From an uncultured Acetatifactor sp. (GTDB lineage: Bacteria; Bacillota; Clostridia; Lachnospirales; Lachnospiraceae): a stretch of DNA of 36,990 nt. The position numbers and the translations under genes are program-made. Shown here piece by piece: positions 7,758 to 17,051 of the stretch. Location: the NCBI GenBank assembly GCA_947589505.1, contig CANQCF010000013.1, positions 1-36,990 on the forward strand. Direction: 5' to 3'. The notes beneath the pieces were generated by a model that was not told the origin of the DNA, did not search any database, and saw only the letters and a list, made by a program, of their open reading frames with translations. Position 1 is the stretch's first letter. Each line of letters opens with the position of its first letter.

Positions 7758-9086
7758 TTATTTGTGCGTATCGTTATATTTTTTAACCATATTTGCTTTT
7801 TCAAACATACTGCCAGGTGCAGCGCTGCCGTTTCCATAATTGGAAGAAGCGTTTTTCATTGCTTCATTCTTCTCTTTTTCGGAAAGGGAAGAAGAGATTG
7901 CCGCTTTGTCCTGCATAGTCCTTTTTGGCTGATTTGTCTGGATATTTCTGGTGTTCATGTTTGCGTAAGTATTCATGAGCTCCTGCTGCTGTTTCAGCTT
8001 TTCCATCTTCTTCTCACTCTTGGAAGCGTTCTGTCTGATGATATCGTCGAAATCCATTTTGTCAATGTGCTTGTTGATGGCGATCTGCTGGATCGTGCGG
8101 ACCACGCTGCCGGCCACCCAGTAGATTCCCATACCTGCAGGAAGGGAAAAACAGAACCATGCAGACATCAGAGGCATGATCATGTTCATAGTCTTCATGG
8201 ACGCCGCCATGGAGTCCGCCTGTTCATTTCCGCTCTTAGGCTGCTGGGGCATCAGTTTTACACTGATCCATTGAGTGACAGCAGAAAGGACGGGAATCAT
8301 AATTGCACCGATTATCAATCCCCAGGCCCCAGCCGCGTGAGCCTGTCTGATGATATTCGAAGGTGAGTTTCCGATGTTTAACCCGAGAAAATTATTGTAA
8401 GTATTGATCAGACCATCTGGACCAAGGATCAGCTCACCGCCGGAAGCTCTCAAATTACTCAATCCATAATGTTCCGCAATAGTTGCCATATCCGTGGTTG
8501 AAAGTCTGTTCAAAACATCGATAATACCTTTGTTCAGGTTGTTATTCATGTTTTTAGAAAACTGGGCCACAACAGAGGAGATAGTGGAAACTCCTGAATT
8601 TCTCAGAAATTCGCCGTTGTCCTGGGTGATAATACGGTCCGCAAGGACGCCGAAAGTCTCACCGATCTTTGAAACATATGCCGGGATCGCGTAAATTACG
8701 CGATACAGTGCAAAAAGGATGGGCATCTGGATCAATAGATAGAGACAGCTGCCAGTAGGTGAAACACCATATTTGGCATAGACCATCTGGATCTCCTGAT
8801 TCATCGCCATCTGGGAATCCGTATCCTTCTTGTTTTTATACTTGTTCTGAATCGCTTGGATCTCCGGCTGCATCTTAAGAGACAGCTTTGAGAACTTCTG
8901 CTGCTTTATGGTAAGGGGCATCATCAGCAGGTTGACTACGATCGTAAAGAGAATGATGGAAAGGCCAATATTCGGTATCCCGATAAAATCGAGGACCGTA
9001 AAAATTCCTTCCATGATCAGACCGAGCAGTTTTGCCACCCAACCTATAATAGCGGAAGAGTCCTGAGTCAACAAAATAATATTCAT
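7758..9086 (-). CDS. yidC: YidC/Oxa1-family membrane protein insertase
   Basis: YidC inserts and folds membrane proteins, alone or with SecYEG. The 442-residue protein shows the clostridial form: a hydrophobic N-terminus without a lipobox, a second membrane segment (GLSIILFTIVVNLLMMPLTI), a basic cytoplasmic loop (KQQKFSKLSLKMQPEIQAIQ), then YLLIQMPILFALYRVIYAIP and the later segments WGLIIGAIMIPVLSAVTQWI and MNMIMPLMSAWFCFSLPAGM. A loop of about 110 residues separates the third and fourth segments, and a hydrophilic tail of about 110 residues ends the protein. The groove Arg of SpoIIIJ-type proteins appears to be Asn52. It lies between yidD and jag. Confidence 0.95.
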   Translation of the reverse strand: MNIILLTQDSSAIIGWVAKLLGLIMEGIFTVLDFIGIPNIGLSIILFTIVVNLLMMPLTIKQQKFSKLSLKMQPEIQAIQNKYKNKKDTDSQMAMNQEIQMVYAKYGVSPTGSCLYLLIQMPILFALYRVIYAIPAYVSKIGETFGVLADRIITQDNGEFLRNSGVSTISSVVAQFSKNMNNNLNKGIIDVLNRLSTTDMATIAEHYGLSNLRASGGELILGPDGLINTYNNFLGLNIGNSPSNIIRQAHAAGAWGLIIGAIMIPVLSAVTQWISVKLMPQQPKSGNEQADSMAASMKTMNMIMPLMSAWFCFSLPAGMGIYWVAGSVVRTIQQIAINKHIDKMDFDDIIRQNASKSEKKMEKLKQQQELMNTYANMNTRNIQTNQPKRTMQDKAAISSSLSEKEKNEAMKNASSNYGNGSAAPGSMFEKANMVKKYNDTHK

Positions 9087-9111
9087 TTATCCTCCTGGCA
9101 TCGCTATCATT

Positions 9112-9369
9112 TTATTTTTTAGACATCCATTTCATCTTAACATACCCTTTTTTCGTCCTTTCAGGCACGGGATCATACCCTCCATGAGAAAAAGGATTGC
9201 ATCTCAATATCCTCCAAGCGGCCATCATCCCCCCTTTTACCGCGCCGTATTTTTCAATGGCTTCCAGTCCATACTGGGAACAGGTGGGTATATAGGGACA
9301 TTTTGTACGCTTCATCGGAGAAAGATATTTTTGATAAAATTTTATAATAGCGATAAAAATTTTTTTCAT
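9112..9369 (-). CDS. yidD: Membrane protein insertion efficiency factor YidD
   Basis: YidD is a small, membrane-associated basic protein that aids YidC-dependent insertion in E. coli. The family signature is plain: [10 protein letters not shown], then [19 protein letters not shown] and [19 protein letters not shown] take the ATG at 9369, giving 85 residues and the usual MKK-x-x-x-x-x-I-x-FYQ beginning. A TTG at 9390 is in frame and overlaps the rnpA stop, so coupled initiation there is possible and would add seven residues. It sits between rnpA and yidC as in most Firmicutes. Confidence 0.93.
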   Translation of the reverse strand: MKKIFIAIIKFYQKYLSPMKRTKCPYIPTCSQYGLEAIEKYGAVKGGMMAAWRILRCNPFSHGGYDPVPERTKKGYVKMKWMSKK

Positions 9370-9386
9370 GCACCAATCATAAAAAT

Positions 9387-9734
9387 TCAATACAAATAGA
9401 CCTTAATGATCTTATGGAGCTTCGCAAGATGCAGCATCGCACTTTCAATTTCAAAGTATCCCACATCAGCCGCAGTATTTCTCGCGACGACTACAATATC
9501 CAAACCACTATTGAATACGCTCTCATGCAGTCTGTAACTCTCTCGGATCAGTCTGGTGACACGGTGCCTCACCACACTGTTTCCTACTTTTTTACTCACG
9601 CTGATTCCAATTCTGTTTATGCCAAGGCCATTTTCCTTTATTATCATTACTAAATATTTATTGGCATAAGATTTTCCGTTTTGATAGACGAACCGGAACT
9701 GGTGATTTTTTTTCAAAGATTCTGAAAATAGCAT
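9387..9734 (-). CDS. rnpA: Ribonuclease P protein component
   Basis: RnpA is the protein subunit of RNase P, which removes 5' leaders from pre-tRNAs together with its catalytic RNA. The family core is [25 protein letters not shown], the basic RNR helix region, followed by [11 protein letters not shown]. The frame is open to 9767, but the ATG at 9734 has a strong AGGAGG a few bases upstream and gives 115 residues, the normal size, beginning [17 protein letters not shown]. An intrinsic terminator separates it from rpmH, so its expression probably depends on partial readthrough. Confidence 0.94.
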   Translation of the reverse strand: MLFSESLKKNHQFRFVYQNGKSYANKYLVMIIKENGLGINRIGISVSKKVGNSVVRHRVTRLIRESYRLHESVFNSGLDIVVVARNTAADVGYFEIESAMLHLAKLHKIIKVYLY

Positions 9735-9776
9735 GAACCCTCCTCTGTCACCTGCCCTCTCAGGCAAAATCAGAGA

Positions 9777-9803
9777 GAAAAAAAGGCCACATCACTGTGA
9801 CCT
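9777..9803 (-). terminator. Intrinsic terminator/attenuator between rpmH and rnpA
   Basis: On the minus strand AGGTCAC pairs with GTGGCCT (one U-G pair) around a six-base loop and is followed at once by seven or more T. It lies just after rpmH, so it probably lets L34 mRNA exceed rnpA mRNA, consistent with the different need for the two proteins. Confidence 0.75.
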
Positions 9804-9824
9804 ATGCTCGGAAATCTCAAATGA

Positions 9825-9959
9825 TTACGCGGATAATTTTTTTCTTCCCTTTGCGCGTCTTGCAGCCAATACTTTTCTTCCGCCGGGAGTACTCATTCTC
9901 GCTCTGAAACCATGAACCTTGGAGCGGGAACGCTTTTTAGGCTGAAATGTCATTTTCAT
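9825..9959 (-). CDS. rpmH: 50S ribosomal protein L34
   Basis: A 44-residue, very basic protein begins [20 protein letters not shown] and continues [20 protein letters not shown], the standard L34 sequence. Its start is preceded by GGAGG with about nine bases of spacing. L34 is a late-assembling protein of the large ribosomal subunit. It is the first gene of the operon running left from oriC, next to the origin as in most bacteria. An in-frame ATG two codons later (9953) is possible, but the earlier ATG fits the ribosome-binding site. Confidence 0.97.
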   Translation of the reverse strand: MKMTFQPKKRSRSKVHGFRARMSTPGGRKVLAARRAKGRKKLSA

Positions 9960-10002
9960 GAAAAGGCACCTCCTTTACTTTTACAGGAAAATAGCATATT
10001 TG

Positions 10003-10031
10003 ATTTTATAAAAAATAATGTGCAATGTCAA
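10003..10031 (-). promoter_or_regulatory. Strong sigma-A-type promoter for the rpmH operon
   Basis: On the minus strand a perfect -35 box TTGACA (10026-10031) is followed after 17 bases by TAAAAT (10003-10008), then by rpmH about 45 bases downstream. It lies on the left edge of oriC, so replication initiation and this operon may affect each other. Confidence 0.85.
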
Positions 10032-10099
10032 GAAAAATTTTAAAAATATACTGAAAAATAAAGAAAAATTAAGGTTTGAAAAATTTTTTTTAGAATTTT

Positions 10100-10350
10100 T
10101 AGAAGTTGTCCACATACATATACACATATTTGTCTCAAAACCAAGATATCCACATATTATTCACCTATTGTGGATATCTCATTTATATTTACCGTTTGAA
10201 TGTGTAAAAATATTGATTTTATTGTGAAAAACGCATTGAAATAAATAGTTTCACAAAAATGGAACAATTATTCACATTTCATCATTTCTATCCACATAAC
10301 ACTATTTTTTCTAACTTATAAACATAATTATCAACATTATGTGGATAACT
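10100..10350. other. oriC, left DnaA-box cluster
   Basis: The rpmH-dnaA gap (9960-10533) is very AT-rich and has many matches to the DnaA box TTATNCACA on both strands. I see TTGTCCACA at 10106, ATATCCACA at 10146, TTATTCACC at 10157, TGTGGATAT (reverse) at 10169, TTATTCACA at 10268, CTATCCACA at 10288, TTATCAACA at 10328 and a perfect reverse box TGTGGATAA at 10340. GATATCCACA at 10145-10154 and TGTGGATATC at 10169-10178 form a perfect 10-base inverted repeat. This corresponds to the upstream half of a bipartite Firmicute origin. Confidence 0.9.
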
Positions 10351-10379
10351 TTATTCCGCGGCATGTTCAAAACTACCAT

Positions 10380-10408
10380 TTGAAATATTTCTAAAATTAT
10401 TATATCAT
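10380..10408 (+). promoter_or_regulatory. Candidate dnaA promoter
   Basis: TTGAAA (10380-10385) and TATCAT (10403-10408) are separated by 17 bases, about 125 bases before the dnaA start. The promoter lies just after the last left-hand DnaA boxes (10328-10348), which suits DnaA autoregulation. Other weaker matches exist in this AT-rich stretch. Confidence 0.55.
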
Positions 10409-10533
10409 TATAAATGCTGGTATGAAAGGGAAATGATACGTTCTATTTTGCAAATAATGAAGACTGGATTGTCATAAATTTAGCATCATCAGGGGAGAAA
10501 GCGCAACAATTTGGGAGGGAAGATAGAAGGGTT

Positions 10534-11904
10534 ATGGAATCAATCAAAGAAAAATGGGAAGAAATCAAGGATACGGTAAGGAAGGAATACAATATTTCCA
10601 ACATTTCTTACAATACCTGGATCAAACCATTGGAATTTTATAATGTAGAAAATGATGTAGTCAATATCATCATTCCCTCTGATCAGGCTCATGCTTTAAA
10701 CTATATTTCAAGTAAATATAAAATTTACTTTCAGGTCACGATCACAGAAATGTTTGATCATGACTATGATGTTAGTTTCCTATTGGAAAATGACATTGAT
10801 TTTCATACAAAGGCCACAGTTGAAAAACCGACAGAAAAGTACGTTTCCAATTCTAACTATGAAAATGCCAACTTAAATCCCAGGTATTGTTTTGATACAT
10901 TTGTGGTTGGAAAAAACAATCAATTTGCCCACGCCTCTTCCCTGGCGGTAGCGGAATCTCCCGGTACTGTTTATAACCCTCTCTTTCTCTATGGAGGACC
11001 GGGACTTGGAAAGACTCATTTAATGCATTCCATCGGACATATGATCCTGGATAACAATCCAAATATGAAGGTTCTCTACGTAACCAGTGAGGAATTCACA
11101 AACGAAGTGATCGAATCCATCCGAAGCGGTAATGCTGCTTCCATGACAAAAATCAGGGAAAAATACAGGACTGTGGACGTTCTCATGGTTGACGACGTTC
11201 AATTCATTGTCGGAAAGGAAAGTACACAGGAAGAATTTTTCAATACCTTTAACGCCCTTCACACAGCGAGAAAACAGATCGTTCTCTCCTCAGACAAACA
11301 TCCGAAGCAGATGACGACCCTTGACGAACGATTCCGCTCCCGGTTTGAATGGGGCCTTACCGCGGATATACAGCCTCCTGATTATGAGACAAAGATGGCC
11401 ATTCTGCGAAAGAATGCCGAAACCTGCGATAAAAAAATATCGGAGGAAGTTATACAGTATATCGCAAACAATATCCAATCCAACATCCGGGAGCTGGAAG
11501 GCGCATTTAATAAGATCGTCGCTTTTGCAAAACTGAACAAACTTAACACAGAAATTACACTTCCCATAGCCGAAGAAGCCTTAAAGGATATGATCGATCC
11601 AAATAAGACTAATGAGATCACACCTGCACTGATCATCGATGTAGTGGCGGAGCAATTTGACGTTAAACCGGAAGATATCGTCTCCAGCAAGAGAAACGCA
11701 GAGTTTGTCACGCCACGCCATGTCATGATGTACCTCTGCAGAAAATATACAGACACTTCCTTAAAAAATATAGCAAAACTGCTCGGTAAGAAAGATCATA
11801 CCACAATCATGCACGGTTATGATAAAATTAAGGAAGAGATGGAGACAAACGCCGACCTGAAAAACAAAATTGAGATCATTGAAAAAAAACTGAATCCAAA
11901 TTAA
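10534..11904 (+). CDS. dnaA: Chromosomal replication initiator protein DnaA
   Basis: DnaA binds the boxes at oriC, forms an ATP-dependent filament, melts the duplex and loads helicase. The 456 residues show the usual four domains: the N-terminal interaction domain (YNTWIKPLEF), a short variable linker, the AAA+ domain with Walker A GGPGLGKTH and Walker B VLMVDDVQFI, and the C-terminal DNA-binding domain with TPRHVMMYLCRKYTDTSLKN and the signature KKDHTTIMHGYDKI. The start follows a purine-rich GGGAGGGAAG stretch. DnaA boxes lie on both sides of the gene, and dnaN follows after about 350 bases of origin-like DNA. Confidence 0.98.
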   Translation: MESIKEKWEEIKDTVRKEYNISNISYNTWIKPLEFYNVENDVVNIIIPSDQAHALNYISSKYKIYFQVTITEMFDHDYDVSFLLENDIDFHTKATVEKPTEKYVSNSNYENANLNPRYCFDTFVVGKNNQFAHASSLAVAESPGTVYNPLFLYGGPGLGKTHLMHSIGHMILDNNPNMKVLYVTSEEFTNEVIESIRSGNAASMTKIREKYRTVDVLMVDDVQFIVGKESTQEEFFNTFNALHTARKQIVLSSDKHPKQMTTLDERFRSRFEWGLTADIQPPDYETKMAILRKNAETCDKKISEEVIQYIANNIQSNIRELEGAFNKIVAFAKLNKLNTEITLPIAEEALKDMIDPNKTNEITPALIIDVVAEQFDVKPEDIVSSKRNAEFVTPRHVMMYLCRKYTDTSLKNIAKLLGKKDHTTIMHGYDKIKEEMETNADLKNKIEIIEKKLNPN

Positions 11905-11958
11905 AATAATACAATCATTACTTTAAAAGTGGATTATAGTTGACCGTATTGTTCTCCT

Positions 11959-12160
11959 CATGTTTATAAACATGTTAAATACCATGTTGAAAAGCTGTGG
12001 ATGAATGTTGATAACTTTTTTAAGGTAAAAAGACAGAATTTTGAGAATGTTGATAAGTTGTATAAATTATAAAATAATTCTTGTATAATTCACATCTTAT
12101 CCATTCCATTTTCTTCAAATAAATGGTACAATAGGAGTGGTTTTCCACTTATCAACATTC
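11959..12160. other. oriC, right DnaA-box cluster and likely unwinding region
   Basis: The dnaA-dnaN gap (11905-12252) holds reverse boxes TGTGGATGA at 11996, TGTTGATAA at 12006 and TGTTGATAA at 12048, and a forward TTATCAACA at 12149. An AT-only run from about 12061 to 12078 directly follows the 12048 box and is the best candidate for the duplex-unwinding element, which in B. subtilis lies in this gap. A perfect 16-base palindrome CATGTTTATAAACATG is at 11959-11974. TATAAT at 12084-12089 may be a dnaN -10 box. Confidence 0.75.
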
Positions 12161-12241
12161 CTTATTACTAATAATACTATCTTTCTTTATTTATTTTTAT
12201 GTTAAAAGCCGGATCTGACCGGAGGAATGGAACGAAGGGAG

Positions 12242-12250
12242 TTATTCACA
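12242..12250 (+). promoter_or_regulatory. DnaA box between the dnaN ribosome-binding site and start
   Basis: TTATTCACA, a match to the DnaA box consensus, lies between AAGGGAG (about 12235) and the dnaN ATG at 12253. If bound, it could link DnaA level to clamp expression; it may also be chance in AT-rich DNA. Confidence 0.4.
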
Positions 12251-12252
12251 TT

Positions 12253-13362
12253 ATGAAATTGGTATTTCAAAAATCGAATCTCTTATCCGCTTTACAGATC
12301 GTATCTAAGGCTGTCTCTAGTAAGACAACAATGTCTATTCTTGAATGTATTCTTTTTGATGCTTCTACAAATATCATAAAGCTTACTGCAAATGATATGG
12401 AACTTGGCATTGAAACCATTGTGGAAGGGGAAATCATAGAAAAAGGCATTATCGCTCTGGAATCAAAATTTATCTTGGATATTGTGAGAAAACTTCCGGA
12501 CAGCGATATTACCATTGAATCGGATTCTTCGTTCAGGACGACTATTTCCTGTGAAAAATCCAATTTTAACATCATTGGAAAGTCAGGAGAAGATTTTTCT
12601 TATCTCCCCGCTATTGAAAAAAATAATCAGATTGTGATCAGTCAATTTTCCCTGAAGGAAGTAGTCAGACAGACGATCTTCTCCATCTCGGACAATGACA
12701 ACAATAAACTGATGACCGGAGAACTCTTTGAGATCAATGGAAATGAGCTGAAAGTTGTTTCTCTTGACGGTCACAGAATTTCTATCCGTAAGATCCAGTT
12801 AAAAGATTCTTATGAGTCGAAAAAAGTGATAGTTCCTGGAAAAACCTTGAATGAGATTGTAAAGATCGTGCCGGGCGGAGCGGAAGACGATATCACAATT
12901 TCTTTCAGCGATAAGCACATTGTATTTGAATTTGACAATACGATAGCTGTTTCCAGGCTGATCGAGGGAGAATATTTCAAAATTGACCAGATGTTGTCCA
13001 GCGATTATGAGACAAAGGTAAAAATCAATAAAAAAGAGTTCATGGATTGTATCGACAGAGCGTCCTTATTGGTAAAAGAGGGAGATAAAAAGCCTATTAT
13101 TATCAATATCACTGATTCTGCCATGGAGCTGAAGATCAATTCTGTTGTGGGAAGCATGAACGAGGAGATTGATATTGAAAAACAGGGGAAAGACCTGATG
13201 ATCGGCTTCAATCCTAAGTTTTTGATAGACGCTCTGAGAGTGATCGACGACGAGGAAGTGGAACTTTATATGGTAAATCCGAAGGCTCCCTGCTTTATTA
13301 AGAATTCTGAGGAATCTTATATTTATCTGATCCTTCCCGTTAACTTCACGACGGTAAGCTGA
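12253..13362 (+). CDS. dnaN: DNA polymerase III beta subunit (sliding clamp)
   Basis: DnaN forms the dimeric ring that tethers DNA polymerase III and many repair proteins to DNA. The 369-residue protein begins MKLVFQKSNLLSALQIVSKA, continues with KTTMSILECILFDAS, has SLDGHRISIRK in the middle domain, and ends with YIYLILPVNF, a usual clamp C-terminus. The frame extends upstream to 12199, but those residues do not fit the family, while the ATG at 12253 has AAGGGAG upstream and gives normal length. It is followed after 18 bases by the S4-domain gene, the start of a compact replication operon. Confidence 0.97.
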   Translation: MKLVFQKSNLLSALQIVSKAVSSKTTMSILECILFDASTNIIKLTANDMELGIETIVEGEIIEKGIIALESKFILDIVRKLPDSDITIESDSSFRTTISCEKSNFNIIGKSGEDFSYLPAIEKNNQIVISQFSLKEVVRQTIFSISDNDNNKLMTGELFEINGNELKVVSLDGHRISIRKIQLKDSYESKKVIVPGKTLNEIVKIVPGGAEDDITISFSDKHIVFEFDNTIAVSRLIEGEYFKIDQMLSSDYETKVKINKKEFMDCIDRASLLVKEGDKKPIIINITDSAMELKINSVVGSMNEEIDIEKQGKDLMIGFNPKFLIDALRVIDDEEVELYMVNPKAPCFIKNSEESYIYLILPVNFTTVS

Positions 13363-13380
13363 TGAGCAGAGGTTTCTATC

Positions 13381-13587
13381 ATGCAGAAAATAAAGATCAG
13401 AGATGAATATATAAAGCTTGGACAACTCTTAAAACTTGCCGGTCTTGTGGAAAACGGGGCGGATGCGAAGACAGTTATTCAGGACGGTTTTGTGAAAGTG
13501 AACGGAGAAACAGATACGCGCAGGGGAAGAAAGATTGCTGCCGGAGATATCGTGGAATATGATGGCAGCAAGATTCAGGTGGAATAA
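13381..13587 (+). CDS. yaaA: S4-domain RNA-binding protein (YaaA/RlbA family)
   Basis: The 68-residue protein is a single S4 RNA-binding fold: IKLGQLLKLAGLVENGADAK followed by VIQDGFVKVNGETDTRRGRK. The family is nearly always found between dnaN and recF in Firmicutes; in B. subtilis the YaaA/RlbA product is connected with ribosome assembly. AGAGG lies eight bases before the start. It is separated from recF by four bases, so the genes are probably translationally coupled. Function is inferred from family and position only. Confidence 0.93.
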   Translation: MQKIKIRDEYIKLGQLLKLAGLVENGADAKTVIQDGFVKVNGETDTRRGRKIAAGDIVEYDGSKIQVE

Positions 13588-13591
13588 AGGT

Positions 13592-14695
13592 ATGATCATT
13601 AAGTCCATTGAGCTTGCGGATTATCGAAATTATGATACCCTCACTATGGAATTTAGTCCCGGTACAAACATTTTATATGGGGATAACGCCCAGGGAAAGA
13701 CAAACATTCTGGAGGCCATATATGTCTCTGCGACTACTAAATCGCACAAAGGCAGTAAGGATAAAGACATCATAAATTTCGACAAGGAAGAAGCTCACAT
13801 ACGAACTTATATTGAAAAAGACGGCGCAGAGTCCAGGATCGACATGCATCTCCGCAGAAATAAATCCAAGGGATTGGCTGTAGACGGACAGAGGTTAAAA
13901 AAGGCGGCGGACTTAATTGGCATGTGTAACGTAGTCTTTTTTTCTCCGGAAGATCTTGGTATTATTAAGAACGGACCTTCGGAGAGAAGGCGTTTTGTGG
14001 ATATGGAGCTCTGCCAGCTGGACAGCTTTTATTTTTATAATCTCAGCAATTACAATAAAATTGTAGAACAGAGGAACAGTCTGCTGAAGGATATGTTTTA
14101 CAATCCACAGTTAAAGGATACTCTGAATATCTGGGATATGCAGCTCGTCTCCTACGGCAGCAAGATCATTGAGAGAAGGAAGCTCTTTGTGGAGCAGCTG
14201 AACGAGATCATAGGGGATATCCATTACAGCCTTTCCGGAGGAAGGGAGAGGATACGGGTACAGTATGAGCCCGATGTGGAGATCGAAGAGTTTGAAAAGA
14301 AATTGTCCTCCAATCAGGAGAGAGATATCAAGGCAAAAATGACGACGGTGGGCCCTCACAGGGATGATTTTAGTTTTCTGATCGGGGATATTGATATCCG
14401 AAAATTTGGATCCCAGGGCCAGCAGAGGACGGCGGCTCTTTCCTTAAAGCTCTCTGAGATCGAGCTTGTCAAAAAAATAACAAAAGATACCCCTGTACTG
14501 CTTCTTGATGATGTTCTCTCTGAGCTGGACAGCAACAGGCAGAACTATCTTCTGAACAGTATCGGAGAGATCCAGACAATTATTACCTGTACCGGTCTGG
14601 AAGAATTTGTAAACAACCGCTTTGAGATCGACAGAGTCTATAAAGTGACCAATGGTCACGCGGAAAGAATGAGTGTCGGGGAAAAAGCAGAATAA
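13592..14695 (+). CDS. recF: DNA replication and repair protein RecF
   Basis: RecF is an SMC-like ATPase that, with RecO and RecR, helps load RecA at single-strand gaps. The 367 residues begin MIIKSIELADYRNYDTLTME and show Walker A YGDNAQGKTNILEAIY, the signature region KFGSQGQQRTAALSLKLSEI and Walker B PVLLLDDVLSELD. The ATG at 13592 is four bases after the yaaA stop with AGGTGG nearby; the frame extends upstream into yaaA, but those residues are not RecF-like. gyrB follows after about 20 bases. Confidence 0.97.
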   Translation: MIIKSIELADYRNYDTLTMEFSPGTNILYGDNAQGKTNILEAIYVSATTKSHKGSKDKDIINFDKEEAHIRTYIEKDGAESRIDMHLRRNKSKGLAVDGQRLKKAADLIGMCNVVFFSPEDLGIIKNGPSERRRFVDMELCQLDSFYFYNLSNYNKIVEQRNSLLKDMFYNPQLKDTLNIWDMQLVSYGSKIIERRKLFVEQLNEIIGDIHYSLSGGRERIRVQYEPDVEIEEFEKKLSSNQERDIKAKMTTVGPHRDDFSFLIGDIDIRKFGSQGQQRTAALSLKLSEIELVKKITKDTPVLLLDDVLSELDSNRQNYLLNSIGEIQTIITCTGLEEFVNNRFEIDRVYKVTNGHAERMSVGEKAE

Positions 14696-14701
14696 AAATA
14701 A

Positions 14702-16987
<2,286 letters not shown>

Positions 16988-17051
16988 TAAAGATAGACGT
17001 TCCTGATCCTGAACGAAAATAGATTGTCTGTAAGAGACAGAAAGAGGAACT

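Noticed and set aside
10018..10227. A 69-codon plus-strand frame in oriC
   Set aside because: It overlaps the rpmH promoter and several DnaA boxes, is very Lys/Phe/Ile-rich as expected of AT-rich DNA, and has no ribosome-binding site.
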